The notes under the pieces: generated by a model
What the model saw: the letters and a program-made list of their open reading frames with translations, nothing else
Databases searched by the model: none
Told to the model about the DNA's origin: nothing
Assembly: GCA_964577965.1 (NCBI GenBank)
Contig: CAZOAT010000043.1
Span: 1 to 20,236 of the forward strand
Source: DASUUI01 sp964577965
Lineage (GTDB): Bacteria > Gemmatimonadota > Gemmatimonadetes > Gemmatimonadales > Gemmatimonadaceae
DNA length: 20,236 bases
Reading direction: 5' to 3'
Position numbers and translations under genes: made by a program
Shown: in pieces, positions 12,291-19,619 of the stretch
Layout of the letters: every line of letters begins with the position of its first letter
Position numbering within the stretch: position 1 is the stretch's first letter

Positions 12291-13299
12291 ACAGTTTCGA
12301 ACCGACCATCTTCAACAGATCGACACATCGCGAGGCGTATCCCCACTCATTGTCGTACCAGCCGGCGACCTTCACCAGCGTGCCGTCCACGACGTTGGTG
12401 CTCTTGCCATCGAGAATGCACGAGGCCGGGTTCCCGATATAGTCGCTGGAGACCAGCTCCACCTCCGTGTACTCGATGATCCCCTTCATGTTACCCGCGA
12501 CCGCGTCTCTGAAAGCAGTGTTCACTTCCTCGATCGTCGTGGCGCGCTCGACCTCCACACCCAGATCCGTAAACGAGACATCCGGCGTCGGAACCCTGAT
12601 CGCGATGCCATCGATCTTTCCCTTGACCTCCGGTATCACCAGCGACGTGGCCTTGGCAGCTCCCGTTGTGGTGGGAATGATGGAGACAGCCGCCGCGCGC
12701 GCGCGGCGCAGGTCCTTGTGCGGCATGTCGAGCAGTGCCTGGTCGTTGGTGTAGCTGTGGATGGTGACCATCGAGCCGTGGAGGAAACCGAAGCTGTCAC
12801 GGATGACCTTCACCATGGGCACCAGGCAGTTCGTGGTGCACGACGCGTTGGAGATGATGTCGTGCGTTGCCGAATCGTACTTTTGGTCGTTCACTCCCAG
12901 CACGATGGTGATGTCCTCGCCCTTCGCCGGCGCGGAGATGATCACCTTCTTCGCCCCTGCCTCCATGTGCTTTCGTGCTTCCTTCGCATCCGTGAATCTT
13001 CCGGTGGACTCCAGCACGACGTCGACACCGAGGTCGCGCCATGGAAGGCTGGCGGGGTCCTTCTCGGACAGCACGTCGATCTCGTCGCCGTCTATGACGA
13101 TGGACTTCTCCCGCGCGCTGACGTCGCCTTTGTAGGTCCGGTGTACGGAGTCGTACTTGAACAGGTGCGCGAGCGTCTTCGTGTCGGTCAAATCGTTGAC
13201 GGCTATGAAGTCGAGGTCGGTGGCGCCCTGTTCCCTGGCAGCGCGCACGACCTGACGTCCGATGCGACCGAAACCGTTGATTCCTATTCGAATTGCCAT
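12289..13299 (-). CDS. gap: Glyceraldehyde-3-phosphate dehydrogenase
   Basis: Gap oxidises and phosphorylates glyceraldehyde 3-phosphate with NAD. The 336-residue protein has the Rossmann start IGINGFGRIGR (5-15), VNDLTDTKTLAHLFKYDSVH (35-54) as in NAD-dependent enzymes, and the active site SNASCTTNC with nucleophile C154. H181 in HSYTNDQ, TGAAKA (212-217) and the C-terminal YDNEWGYASR are also present. The ATG at 13299 gives the standard length. No strong ribosome site was seen. The 86-bp gap from comF makes an own promoter possible, but no clear -35/-10 pair was found. It leads the gap-pgk-tpiA-secG run. Confidence 0.98.
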   Translation of the reverse strand: MAIRIGINGFGRIGRQVVRAAREQGATDLDFIAVNDLTDTKTLAHLFKYDSVHRTYKGDVSAREKSIVIDGDEIDVLSEKDPASLPWRDLGVDVVLESTGRFTDAKEARKHMEAGAKKVIISAPAKGEDITIVLGVNDQKYDSATHDIISNASCTTNCLVPMVKVIRDSFGFLHGSMVTIHSYTNDQALLDMPHKDLRRARAAAVSIIPTTTGAAKATSLVIPEVKGKIDGIAIRVPTPDVSFTDLGVEVERATTIEEVNTAFRDAVAGNMKGIIEYTEVELVSSDYIGNPASCILDGKSTNVVDGTLVKVAGWYDNEWGYASRCVDLLKMVGSKL

Positions 13300-13326
13300 G
13301 GTTCGTGGGATTTTGAGAAGCTATTT

Positions 13327-13345
13327 AGCGACTGGCGATAAGCGG
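13327..13345. repeat. Inverted copy of the short intergenic motif
   Basis: AGCGACTGGCGATAAGCGG, read on the other strand, matches 12264-12282 at 16 of 19 positions. It sits in the comF-gap spacer, 27 bp upstream of the gap start. The rest of the 86-bp spacer holds nothing I can name. Confidence 0.35.
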
Positions 13346-13385
13346 AAAGGGACTGCGGCCGAAGGCTGGAACAGCGTTTGTCGGG

Positions 13386-14195
13386 TTACTTGTCGCTCGC
13401 GGCTGGCGCGCGCGCGAATGTAAGGTAGCTGGTCAGTCGGGCACCCGCGTGAAACAGTGCGGCAGAGCATTCGTTGAGGGTAGCACAGGTGGTGACGACG
13501 TCGTCCACCAGGATAAGGTGGGTGCCGCACACCCGGGACTCGGCGCCATGAGTTACAACAAACGCGCCACTGACGTTCGCCGCGCGCTCCTCCGGGGTGA
13601 GTCGCGTCTGGGTGCGGGTGGACCGTGCACGGTAGAGCACGTCCGTCCACACCTCGAGCTGAAGGAGGCGGCCGAGATGCGACGCCAGCAGCTCGCTCTG
13701 ATTGAAGCCGCGCTCGCGCTGTTTCACGGGTGAAAGCGGGACCGGTACGAGCGCGGCTCGCTCCTCCACGACGTCGGCCGGCCACGACGCTCGTGCCATT
13801 CGTTCCGCGAGCTCGCCAGCGAGGCGCGTCCATCCGCCGTACTTGAGCGCGTGTACGAGCTCGCCTCCGGTTCCCGAGGTCGCCCAGCACACCGAGCGCG
13901 CGGCCCGCACGTACGGCGGCAGCAGGTCGCACCATCCACACTTCGGCAGCGCCGTGGCTGGCTCGGTCTCGAACCCGAGCTCAGCCAGCTCGAGCGGCGG
14001 AAGTGGGTGTCCGCACCGTTCGCACCGCGGCTCCGGCAGCACGCGAATACGGGTCCGGCAGCGTGCGCACACAAGGCTCCCGCTCCCGCCGCCGAGCAGG
14101 TCGCCGCACGCTACACAGACGAGTGGAAGCAGCAGATCGGCGAGGCCATCACGCAGGCCGAGCCACTGCCCCGCGCATCGCAATCCTGTCAGCAT
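13386..14195 (-). CDS. comF: ComF-family phosphoribosyltransferase-like protein
   Basis: ComF proteins combine zinc-finger cysteines with a phosphoribosyltransferase (PRTase) domain and are needed for DNA uptake in transformable bacteria. Many carriers have no known competence. The 269-residue protein has two four-cysteine sets, C27/C30/C43/C46 and C58/C61/C86/C89. These are followed by LVPVPLSPVKQRERGFNQSELLA (149-171), TQTRLTPEERAANVSGAF (195-212) and the PRPP loop LILVDDVVTTCATL (227-240). The ATG at 14195 overlaps aroE by 47 nt. The only nearby alternative is a TTG at 14183, so the long overlap seems real. A duplicated zinc-binding segment is also seen in other ComF proteins. Confidence 0.93.
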   Translation of the reverse strand: MLTGLRCAGQWLGLRDGLADLLLPLVCVACGDLLGGGSGSLVCARCRTRIRVLPEPRCERCGHPLPPLELAELGFETEPATALPKCGWCDLLPPYVRAARSVCWATSGTGGELVHALKYGGWTRLAGELAERMARASWPADVVEERAALVPVPLSPVKQRERGFNQSELLASHLGRLLQLEVWTDVLYRARSTRTQTRLTPEERAANVSGAFVVTHGAESRVCGTHLILVDDVVTTCATLNECSAALFHAGARLTSYLTFARAPAASDK

Positions 14196-14964
14196 TCATT
14201 CCAAACCAGCGCTCGAACGACAGCGCTCCCTGTTCCAGAAGCATCGTCAGGCCGTCGGCGGCGCGGAGGCCCCGTGCTCGCGCGGCCTTCACCCATGCAG
14301 TCTCCCCCTCCCTGTACACGAGATCGAGCACTGCCATGTCCGTGGAGACGAGATCCAGGGAGACCGGGTGCTTCTCATCCTGCAGTCCCACGGGTGTGGC
14401 GTTGATCACCAGCGTAGCCTCGCGGAGCGCTTCGCGCACAACTGAGCTGGCGCGAGCGACATCGGGAAACTGCGCGCACAGCGTTTCCATCCGTTCGCGG
14501 TTCCGTCCGTAAACCCGCGCCGTCGAGCGGGGCCACGATGCCACCGCAGCGAGCACACCCGCAGCGGCCCCCCCGGTACCGATCAGCGCGACCTGCTCGT
14601 GATACGGCGTGTGGCCGAGCACCTCCTGCGCGGCGGCGTGCGTGCCGAACACGTCGGTGTTGTCGCCGACGAGCCGTCCCTCGTCCACCCACCACGTGTT
14701 CACCACCCCTGCCTGCTCCGCGATCATGGTGAGCTCGTCGCACAGACCACCGAACGCGATCTTGTGCGGGAGCGTGACGTTGCCGGCTGCACCAGCGGCG
14801 ACGAGCTCCGAGGTCGTCCGCTGGAGGGCGCCAGGGAGGACGTCGAGGGCTTCGTACCGCAGCGGGACTCCGGCTGCCTCGAGCGCGGCGTTCTGAATTT
14901 TCGGCGAGAGCGAGTGCGCCACGGGGTGCCCGAGGAGCACGAGCCGCGCAGGCGCTCTCGTCAC
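14149..14964 (-). CDS. aroE: Shikimate dehydrogenase
   Basis: AroE reduces 3-dehydroshikimate to shikimate with NADPH, on the way to aromatic amino acids. The 271-residue protein has the substrate motif GHPVAHSLSP (12-21), NVTLPHK with catalytic K68, GDNTD with D104, and the nucleotide loop GTGGAAAG (129-136) followed by VYGRNRER, whose Arg residues suit NADPH. INATPVGL and DGLTMLLEQGALSF lie near the C-terminus. The start is GTG at 14964, overlapping the phosphatase stop as GTGA. Its 3' end shares 47 nt with comF. Confidence 0.97.
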   Translation of the reverse strand: MTRAPARLVLLGHPVAHSLSPKIQNAALEAAGVPLRYEALDVLPGALQRTTSELVAAGAAGNVTLPHKIAFGGLCDELTMIAEQAGVVNTWWVDEGRLVGDNTDVFGTHAAAQEVLGHTPYHEQVALIGTGGAAAGVLAAVASWPRSTARVYGRNRERMETLCAQFPDVARASSVVREALREATLVINATPVGLQDEKHPVSLDLVSTDMAVLDLVYREGETAWVKAARARGLRAADGLTMLLEQGALSFERWFGMNADRIAMRGAVARPA

Positions 14965-15416
14965 GCCTTCTGCGTCAGGCGGTCGAGCACCCGTCCGATC
15001 TGATACTCCAGCTCGGCGGCGGTCTCACGATAGGTGTCGAGCGTTCCGCCGAACGGATCATGCACCGCGCCCGCGCTCTGCCCTGCGGAGGCAAAGTGAG
15101 CCAGCAGGTAGGCTTTGTCGTCCGCTCCCTCCATGCGCACAGACTCGAGGTGGTGCGGGCCCATGACCAGCACGAGGTCGGCTTCCGCCAGCGTAGCCTG
15201 GGTCAATCCGCGGGTTCGGTGCGCGGACAGGTCGATTCCCCGCTCGAGCCCGACGAGTATGGCGGCTTCCGACGCACCGCCCCCGTCGAGAGCGCCCGTG
15301 CCGGCGCTCGAGAAGTTGATGTCCGCGATCCCGCGCTCCGCAGCCATCTTCCGGGCAAGTCCTTCCGCCAGTGGACTGCGGCATGTGTTGCCGCTGCACA
15401 CGAAGAGGATTCTCAC
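14961..15416 (-). CDS. Low-molecular-weight phosphatase, YwlE-like (likely protein-arginine phosphatase)
   Basis: The 151-residue protein has the P-loop C7-S-G-N-T-C-R13-S at its N-terminus and the general-acid motif DPFGG near residues 119-123, the layout of the LMW protein-tyrosine phosphatase fold. T11 in CSGNTCRS is the residue that gives B. subtilis YwlE its preference for phosphoarginine. The tail DPFGGTLDTYRETAAELE also resembles YwlE. It lies directly after tsaC (4-nt GTGA overlap), and in Bacillus ywlE is likewise close to the tsaC homologue ywlC. A tyrosine phosphatase or arsenate-reductase role is less likely. No arginine kinase (McsB) is in the window. Confidence 0.88.
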   Translation of the reverse strand: MRILFVCSGNTCRSPLAEGLARKMAAERGIADINFSSAGTGALDGGGASEAAILVGLERGIDLSAHRTRGLTQATLAEADLVLVMGPHHLESVRMEGADDKAYLLAHFASAGQSAGAVHDPFGGTLDTYRETAAELEYQIGRVLDRLTQKA

Positions 15417-16108
15417 CGCGCGACCTGGCCGCCGCCGTGAGCGCCCGCTATGTCGAGGGCGGGAAGGCTTTCGCGCAGTGTGTCGATGGCTATCGCGCCT
15501 GGACGTATCAGGCGCGGTGAATCAGTCGTGCAGTCCACAATCGTAGACGGTGGCGACAGCTGCAGCGTTCCGCCATCGAGCACCATGAGCGCGCCGCTGT
15601 TCACTGCGTCGCTCCACTGCTCCACGATCTCCTGCGCGGCGAGCGCTGGAGGCGTACCTGGACGGTTCGCGCTCGTGGACGTGATCGGATCGCCATATGC
15701 ATCTATCAGTCTCGCGACGGCCCTGTGCGGAGTCCAGCGGACCGCGACCCCACCTTCGGGACCACGCAGCTCCGCGGGAACCCGTCGCTCTCCTCCGGGG
15801 AGCACTAGCGTCAGCGCGCCGGGCCAGTGCCTCGCGGCCAGACTGGACGCGCCGGCCGTCAGGTGCAGCCCCAGGCGATCGAGCATGCCGCTGCCGGCTA
15901 TGAGCAGCAGGAACGGCTTCCCCCTGGGGCGCCCCTTCAGCTGGATGAGCGCCTGCACCGATTCCTGATCCACGGCCCCGCCGAATCCGTACAGCGTCTC
16001 TGTGGGATACGCGATCACCCGCCGCGCATGCAGCTGCGCGATTGCAGCCGGTATGGCCGCATCCACCTCGGGCGGCGACCAGAACGGGAGCGGTCGTGCG
16101 CCGGCCAT
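15413..16108 (-). CDS. tsaC: L-threonylcarbamoyladenylate synthase
   Basis: TsaC (YrdC/Sua5 family) makes threonylcarbamoyl-AMP from threonine, bicarbonate and ATP for the t6A modification of tRNAs reading ANN codons. The 231-residue protein has YPTETLYGFG (34-43), LKGRPRGKPF (57-66) and STSANRPG near 143-150, the nucleotide and substrate-binding motifs. It lacks the extra C-terminal Sua5 domain, so it is the short YrdC type. The ATG at 16108 overlaps the ispD stop by one nucleotide (TGATG). The other t6A genes (tsaB, tsaD, tsaE) are not in the window. Confidence 0.95.
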   Translation of the reverse strand: MAGARPLPFWSPPEVDAAIPAAIAQLHARRVIAYPTETLYGFGGAVDQESVQALIQLKGRPRGKPFLLLIAGSGMLDRLGLHLTAGASSLAARHWPGALTLVLPGGERRVPAELRGPEGGVAVRWTPHRAVARLIDAYGDPITSTSANRPGTPPALAAQEIVEQWSDAVNSGALMVLDGGTLQLSPPSTIVDCTTDSPRLIRPGAIAIDTLRESLPALDIAGAHGGGQVAR

Positions 16109-16812
16109 CAGTCGATGTGCGCCAGGGCTTCCGCGCGCGCGAAATCGCGGTCATCGGTGATCTTGAGCGCGCGCACGCTGCCGGGCACCGTTACGACGGG
16201 CAACCCGATTCGCTCGCACAGCGCCGCGTCATCTGTACCGCTCACTCCGTCGGACCGCGCTTCAGTGTACGCGCGGACGATCATCTCGCGGGGGAATGCC
16301 TGTGGTGTCTGGGCCCGCCACAGTCCAGACCGATCAACCGTCATGGTGATCCGACCGTCGGCACCGACTCTCTTGAGAGTGTCAGTGACTGGAAGCACAG
16401 GCACTGCGCCCGTGCCGGTGCGTGCCTGCGCGATCACCCGCTCCACCATGTCATTCGGCACCAGCGGGCGGGCGGCATCGTGAATCGCGATCACCGAGAG
16501 ATCGTCGGGGAGATCCTCCAGCCCATTGGCGACCGAGTCGCTCCGCTCCGGACCGCCAACCGACACGAGCATTCGCTCCAGATCGCACTGGAACAGCCAC
16601 GGTGGCGGGTCGCCAGCGTACTTCCGCGGCAGCACGCACACGACCATGCCGACATCGGAGCGCTGCTGAAAGGTGAGCACCGAGTGCAGCAGCATGGGCA
16701 TGCCCGCGACCCAGCGGAACTGCTTCAGCTCGCCGGAAGACGTGCGCGTGCCGCTGCCGGCCGCCACGATGACGACCCCCACATCGGGAGCGGATCCGTT
16801 GCCGCCGGTCAA
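16108..16812 (-). CDS. ispD: 2-C-methyl-D-erythritol 4-phosphate cytidylyltransferase
   Basis: IspD couples CTP to methylerythritol phosphate in the non-mevalonate isoprenoid pathway. This organism therefore probably builds its menaquinone and lipid carriers through MEP. The 234-residue protein has VIVAAGSGTRT near residues 14-24, LKQF, GGPERSDSVANGL (86-98), IHDAARPLV (109-117), RAQTPQAF, GTDDAAL and KITDDRDF. The start is probably a TTG at 16812 that overlaps the radA stop (TTGA). A GTG at 16782 would give a shorter N-terminus closer to the family norm, and neither has a good ribosome site. ispF, often adjacent, is absent here. Confidence 0.95.
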   Translation of the reverse strand: MTGGNGSAPDVGVVIVAAGSGTRTSSGELKQFRWVAGMPMLLHSVLTFQQRSDVGMVVCVLPRKYAGDPPPWLFQCDLERMLVSVGGPERSDSVANGLEDLPDDLSVIAIHDAARPLVPNDMVERVIAQARTGTGAVPVLPVTDTLKRVGADGRITMTVDRSGLWRAQTPQAFPREMIVRAYTEARSDGVSGTDDAALCERIGLPVVTVPGSVRALKITDDRDFARAEALAHID

Positions 16813-18176
16813 CCGAAGAGCTTCGCGAAGAGACCGCCGACATCACGCGCGCCGGTGGCCCGTATTCCATTGGCGCGGGCAGGGAGCGACCGCTCGGCGA
16901 GATACGCTGTGTGCAGTCCCATCCGCGACGCTTCCGCGAGCCGCCGTTCCACCTGTGACACGGGACGCACCTCGCCGCCGAGTCCCACCTCGCCGAGGAA
17001 CATGGAATCGTGCGGCAGCGGCCTGTCGTGCACGCTGGAGGCGAGCGCCGCAGCAACCGCGAGATCGGCGGCCGGCTCCTGCACCCGGATGCCGCCCACG
17101 ACATTCACGAAGACATCGAGCTGCGCGAAGGAAAGTCCCGCGCGCTTGTCGAGCACGGCGAGAAGCAGCGCGAGCCTCCGCGGATCGTAACCTGTGGAGA
17201 CGCGCTGCGGAGTCCCGTACCCGGCCCTCGCAGCCAGCGCCTGCACCTCGAGCAACACCGGTCGCGTCCCCTCGAGCAGCGCGGTCACTGCGCTGCCGGA
17301 CACCTCCACACTTCTGTCGCCGAGGAACAGCTCGGACGGATTCTCCACCGGCACCAGTCCTTCGCCCGTCATGCGGAACACACCGATCTCGTCAACGCTG
17401 CCGAAACGATTCTTCGTTGCACGCAGCACTCGATGCTCCGCCGCGCCCTCTCCCTCGAAGTAGAGCACCGTATCGACGATATGCTCGAGCGTCTTCGGTC
17501 CAGCGATGCCGCCGCCTTTGGTCACGTGACCCACGACGAGCACCGCGGTCCCGCTCTCCTTGGCAAAACGCATGAGGCGAGCCGCGCATTCCCGCACCTG
17601 CCCCACGCTCCCCGGTGCGCCCTCGAGCTCGCCGGTGAACACTGTCTGAATGGAGTCCACCACCAGCAGATCCGCCCTCGCTGACTGCGCAGCCGCTATC
17701 ACGCTTTCGAGCTGAGTTTCCGGGAGGAGGTGCACGCCATCCGCGCCGCCTCCGAGCCGGTCGGCACGAAGTCGCACCTGGAGTGGCGACTCCTCACCCG
17801 AGACGTACAAAGCGTGCAATCCCGCCGCCTCGGCGCGCGCAGCGACCTGGAGGAGGAGCGTGGACTTCCCTATCCCCGGCTCGCCGCCGATGAGGACCAT
17901 CGAGCCCGGCACGATACCGCCGCCGATGACGAAGTCGAACTCCTTCAGTCCCGTCCTGCCGCGTGCGCGGTCCCGCCCCGTGACATCACCAAGCCGCACG
18001 ATCGAACCACTCACGTCAGGGGCTGGGCGCGCCGTCGAGCGTCCTGCCTTGCGCGCATCAGCCGCGATCTCCTCGACCAGGGTGTTCCATTCGCCGCACG
18101 TGTCGCAGCGGCCGGACCATCTGGGGTGGTCCGCACCGCAGGATGTGCAGCGATAGATCGTCCTGGTTCGAGCCAT
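16809..18176 (-). CDS. radA: DNA repair protein RadA (Sms), ATP-dependent branch-migration helicase
   Basis: RadA processes recombination intermediates alongside RecA and is needed for natural transformation in some bacteria. The 455-residue protein has an N-terminal C4 zinc finger (C10/C13/C24/C27, YRCTSCGADHPRWSGRCDTC), Walker A GGEPGIGKST (97-106), Walker B LLVVDSIQT with D174, the RadA-specific KNRFG at 255-259, and a C-terminal Lon-like domain (about 290-455) with FLGEVGLGGEVRPV. The ATG at 18176 gives the family length. It lies 39 bp after dnaB. comF in the same run is compatible with, but does not prove, competence. Confidence 0.97.
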   Translation of the reverse strand: MARTRTIYRCTSCGADHPRWSGRCDTCGEWNTLVEEIAADARKAGRSTARPAPDVSGSIVRLGDVTGRDRARGRTGLKEFDFVIGGGIVPGSMVLIGGEPGIGKSTLLLQVAARAEAAGLHALYVSGEESPLQVRLRADRLGGGADGVHLLPETQLESVIAAAQSARADLLVVDSIQTVFTGELEGAPGSVGQVRECAARLMRFAKESGTAVLVVGHVTKGGGIAGPKTLEHIVDTVLYFEGEGAAEHRVLRATKNRFGSVDEIGVFRMTGEGLVPVENPSELFLGDRSVEVSGSAVTALLEGTRPVLLEVQALAARAGYGTPQRVSTGYDPRRLALLLAVLDKRAGLSFAQLDVFVNVVGGIRVQEPAADLAVAAALASSVHDRPLPHDSMFLGEVGLGGEVRPVSQVERRLAEASRMGLHTAYLAERSLPARANGIRATGARDVGGLFAKLFG

Positions 18177-18186
18177 ATCGGATGGA

Positions 18187-18200
18187 CGGTTAGCTAACCG
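18187..18200. repeat. 14-bp perfect palindrome between dnaB and radA
   Basis: CGGTTAGCTAACCG is a perfect inverted repeat without a loop, lying 10 nt upstream of the radA start in a 39-bp spacer. It could be a dimeric regulator site or chance. It is too short a spacer to hold a full separate promoter with operator. Confidence 0.3.
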
Positions 18201-18215
18201 CCGACCGCTCCTGTA

Positions 18216-19619
18216 TCACGGTGCCAGCCGAGGGGAATAATTCTCAAATCTGGTATAGGACTTATTGAAATGGAGATTGACCATTCCAGTTGGTCCGTTC
18301 CGCTGCTTGCCGACGATGATCTCGGCGCGGCCTTCGAGCGAGTTACCGTCCTTGTCCACCGGCCCGTCGTACATCTCCTGCCGGTAGATGAACATCACGA
18401 GGTCTGCGTCCTGCTCGATCGCGCCGGACTCGCGGAGATCGGACAGCTGCGGACGCTTGCCTTCGCCCGCGCGCTGCTCAGGTGCGCGTGACAGCTGCGA
18501 CAGGGCGACGACAGGTATCTCCAGCTCGCGGGCCAGCGCCTTGAGCGAGCGTGAGATCGAGCTGATCTCCTGCTGCCGGTTTTCCGCCGACGGTCCCTGC
18601 ATGAGCTGCAGGTAATCCACCACAAGAAGCTGGATCTTCGCTTCCATCTTCAGCCGTCGTGCCTTGGAGCGCAGCTCGAGGAGGTTCATGCCGGGAGTGT
18701 CGTCGATCCAGATCGGCGCCTGGCTCAGCAGGCCCGCCGCACGACCGAGGCGCACGAACTCCTCGTCCTGCAGCTTCCCTTTGCGCAGCCGCTGCGCGTC
18801 CACGCGTCCTTCGGCGGTGAGCAGACGTTGCACGACGGATTCCTTGCTCATCTCCAGGGAGAAGACGGCAACCGGTACGGTATGATCGAGCGCGGCATTC
18901 TGCGCCACGTTCAGCACGAACGCCGTCTTGCCCATGGAAGGGCGCGCGGCGATGATGATTAGATCACTCGGCTGGAACCCGGCCGTAAGATCGTCGAGGT
19001 CCTTGAAGCCGGATGGTACCCCCGTAAGGCCCTGGCCGCTGCGCTGCAGCGTCTCGATGCGCTCCATCGTCGGCCACAGCAGCTCCTTGATCCGGGTGAA
19101 CCCCTCGCGGCCGCGCCCCTGGTTGACCTCGAAGATCCTGTGCTCGGCTTCATCCAGCAGCTCGGGCGCCGATCGCGGCGACTGGAAGGCATCGCTGATG
19201 ATCGCGGTCGAGGTCTCGATGAGCCGGCGGCGGAGCGCCTTCTCGCGCACGATGCGCGCGTGATACTCGATGTTTGCCGACGTCGGGACTGTATCTACGA
19301 GATAGCCGATGTACTCCTTGCCGCCGGCGATGCGCAGCTCATCGCGCCGCTGAAGCTCGTCGGAGAGCGTGAGTGGGTCCACGACGTCGCCGCGATCGGC
19401 GATTGTGATGATCGCGCGCACGATGCGACGATGTCCCTCTTTGTAGAACATCGTGTCGTCCACGTGCTCCGTCGCACGCATGATCGCGTCGGCGTCCATG
19501 AGCATCGCGGAGATGACAGCCTGCTCCGCGTCCTCGGACCAGGGCGGCTGCCGGTCGCCGTAGGGATCACGCCCCGACTGAGGCGGTGCTATCGAGTATT
19601 CGACGGACGAGCTGGACAT
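18216..19619 (-). CDS. dnaB: Replicative DNA helicase
   Basis: DnaB is the hexameric helicase that unwinds DNA at the replication fork and recruits primase. The 467-residue protein has the N-terminal DnaB domain (about 22-130, PPWSEDAEQAVISAMLMD), a linker, and a RecA-like domain with Walker A ARPSMGKTA (225-233), FSLEMS with E256, Walker B LLVVDYLQLM with D335, and SDLRESGAIEQDAD (393-406). KQRNGPTG and FNKSYTRFEN close the protein. No intein interrupts it. The only plausible start is the ATG at 19619, since no other ATG/GTG/TTG appears before the conserved domain. It therefore overlaps the uracil-DNA glycosylase gene by 53 nt. Confidence 0.97.
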   Translation of the reverse strand: MSSSSVEYSIAPPQSGRDPYGDRQPPWSEDAEQAVISAMLMDADAIMRATEHVDDTMFYKEGHRRIVRAIITIADRGDVVDPLTLSDELQRRDELRIAGGKEYIGYLVDTVPTSANIEYHARIVREKALRRRLIETSTAIISDAFQSPRSAPELLDEAEHRIFEVNQGRGREGFTRIKELLWPTMERIETLQRSGQGLTGVPSGFKDLDDLTAGFQPSDLIIIAARPSMGKTAFVLNVAQNAALDHTVPVAVFSLEMSKESVVQRLLTAEGRVDAQRLRKGKLQDEEFVRLGRAAGLLSQAPIWIDDTPGMNLLELRSKARRLKMEAKIQLLVVDYLQLMQGPSAENRQQEISSISRSLKALARELEIPVVALSQLSRAPEQRAGEGKRPQLSDLRESGAIEQDADLVMFIYRQEMYDGPVDKDGNSLEGRAEIIVGKQRNGPTGMVNLHFNKSYTRFENYSPRLAP

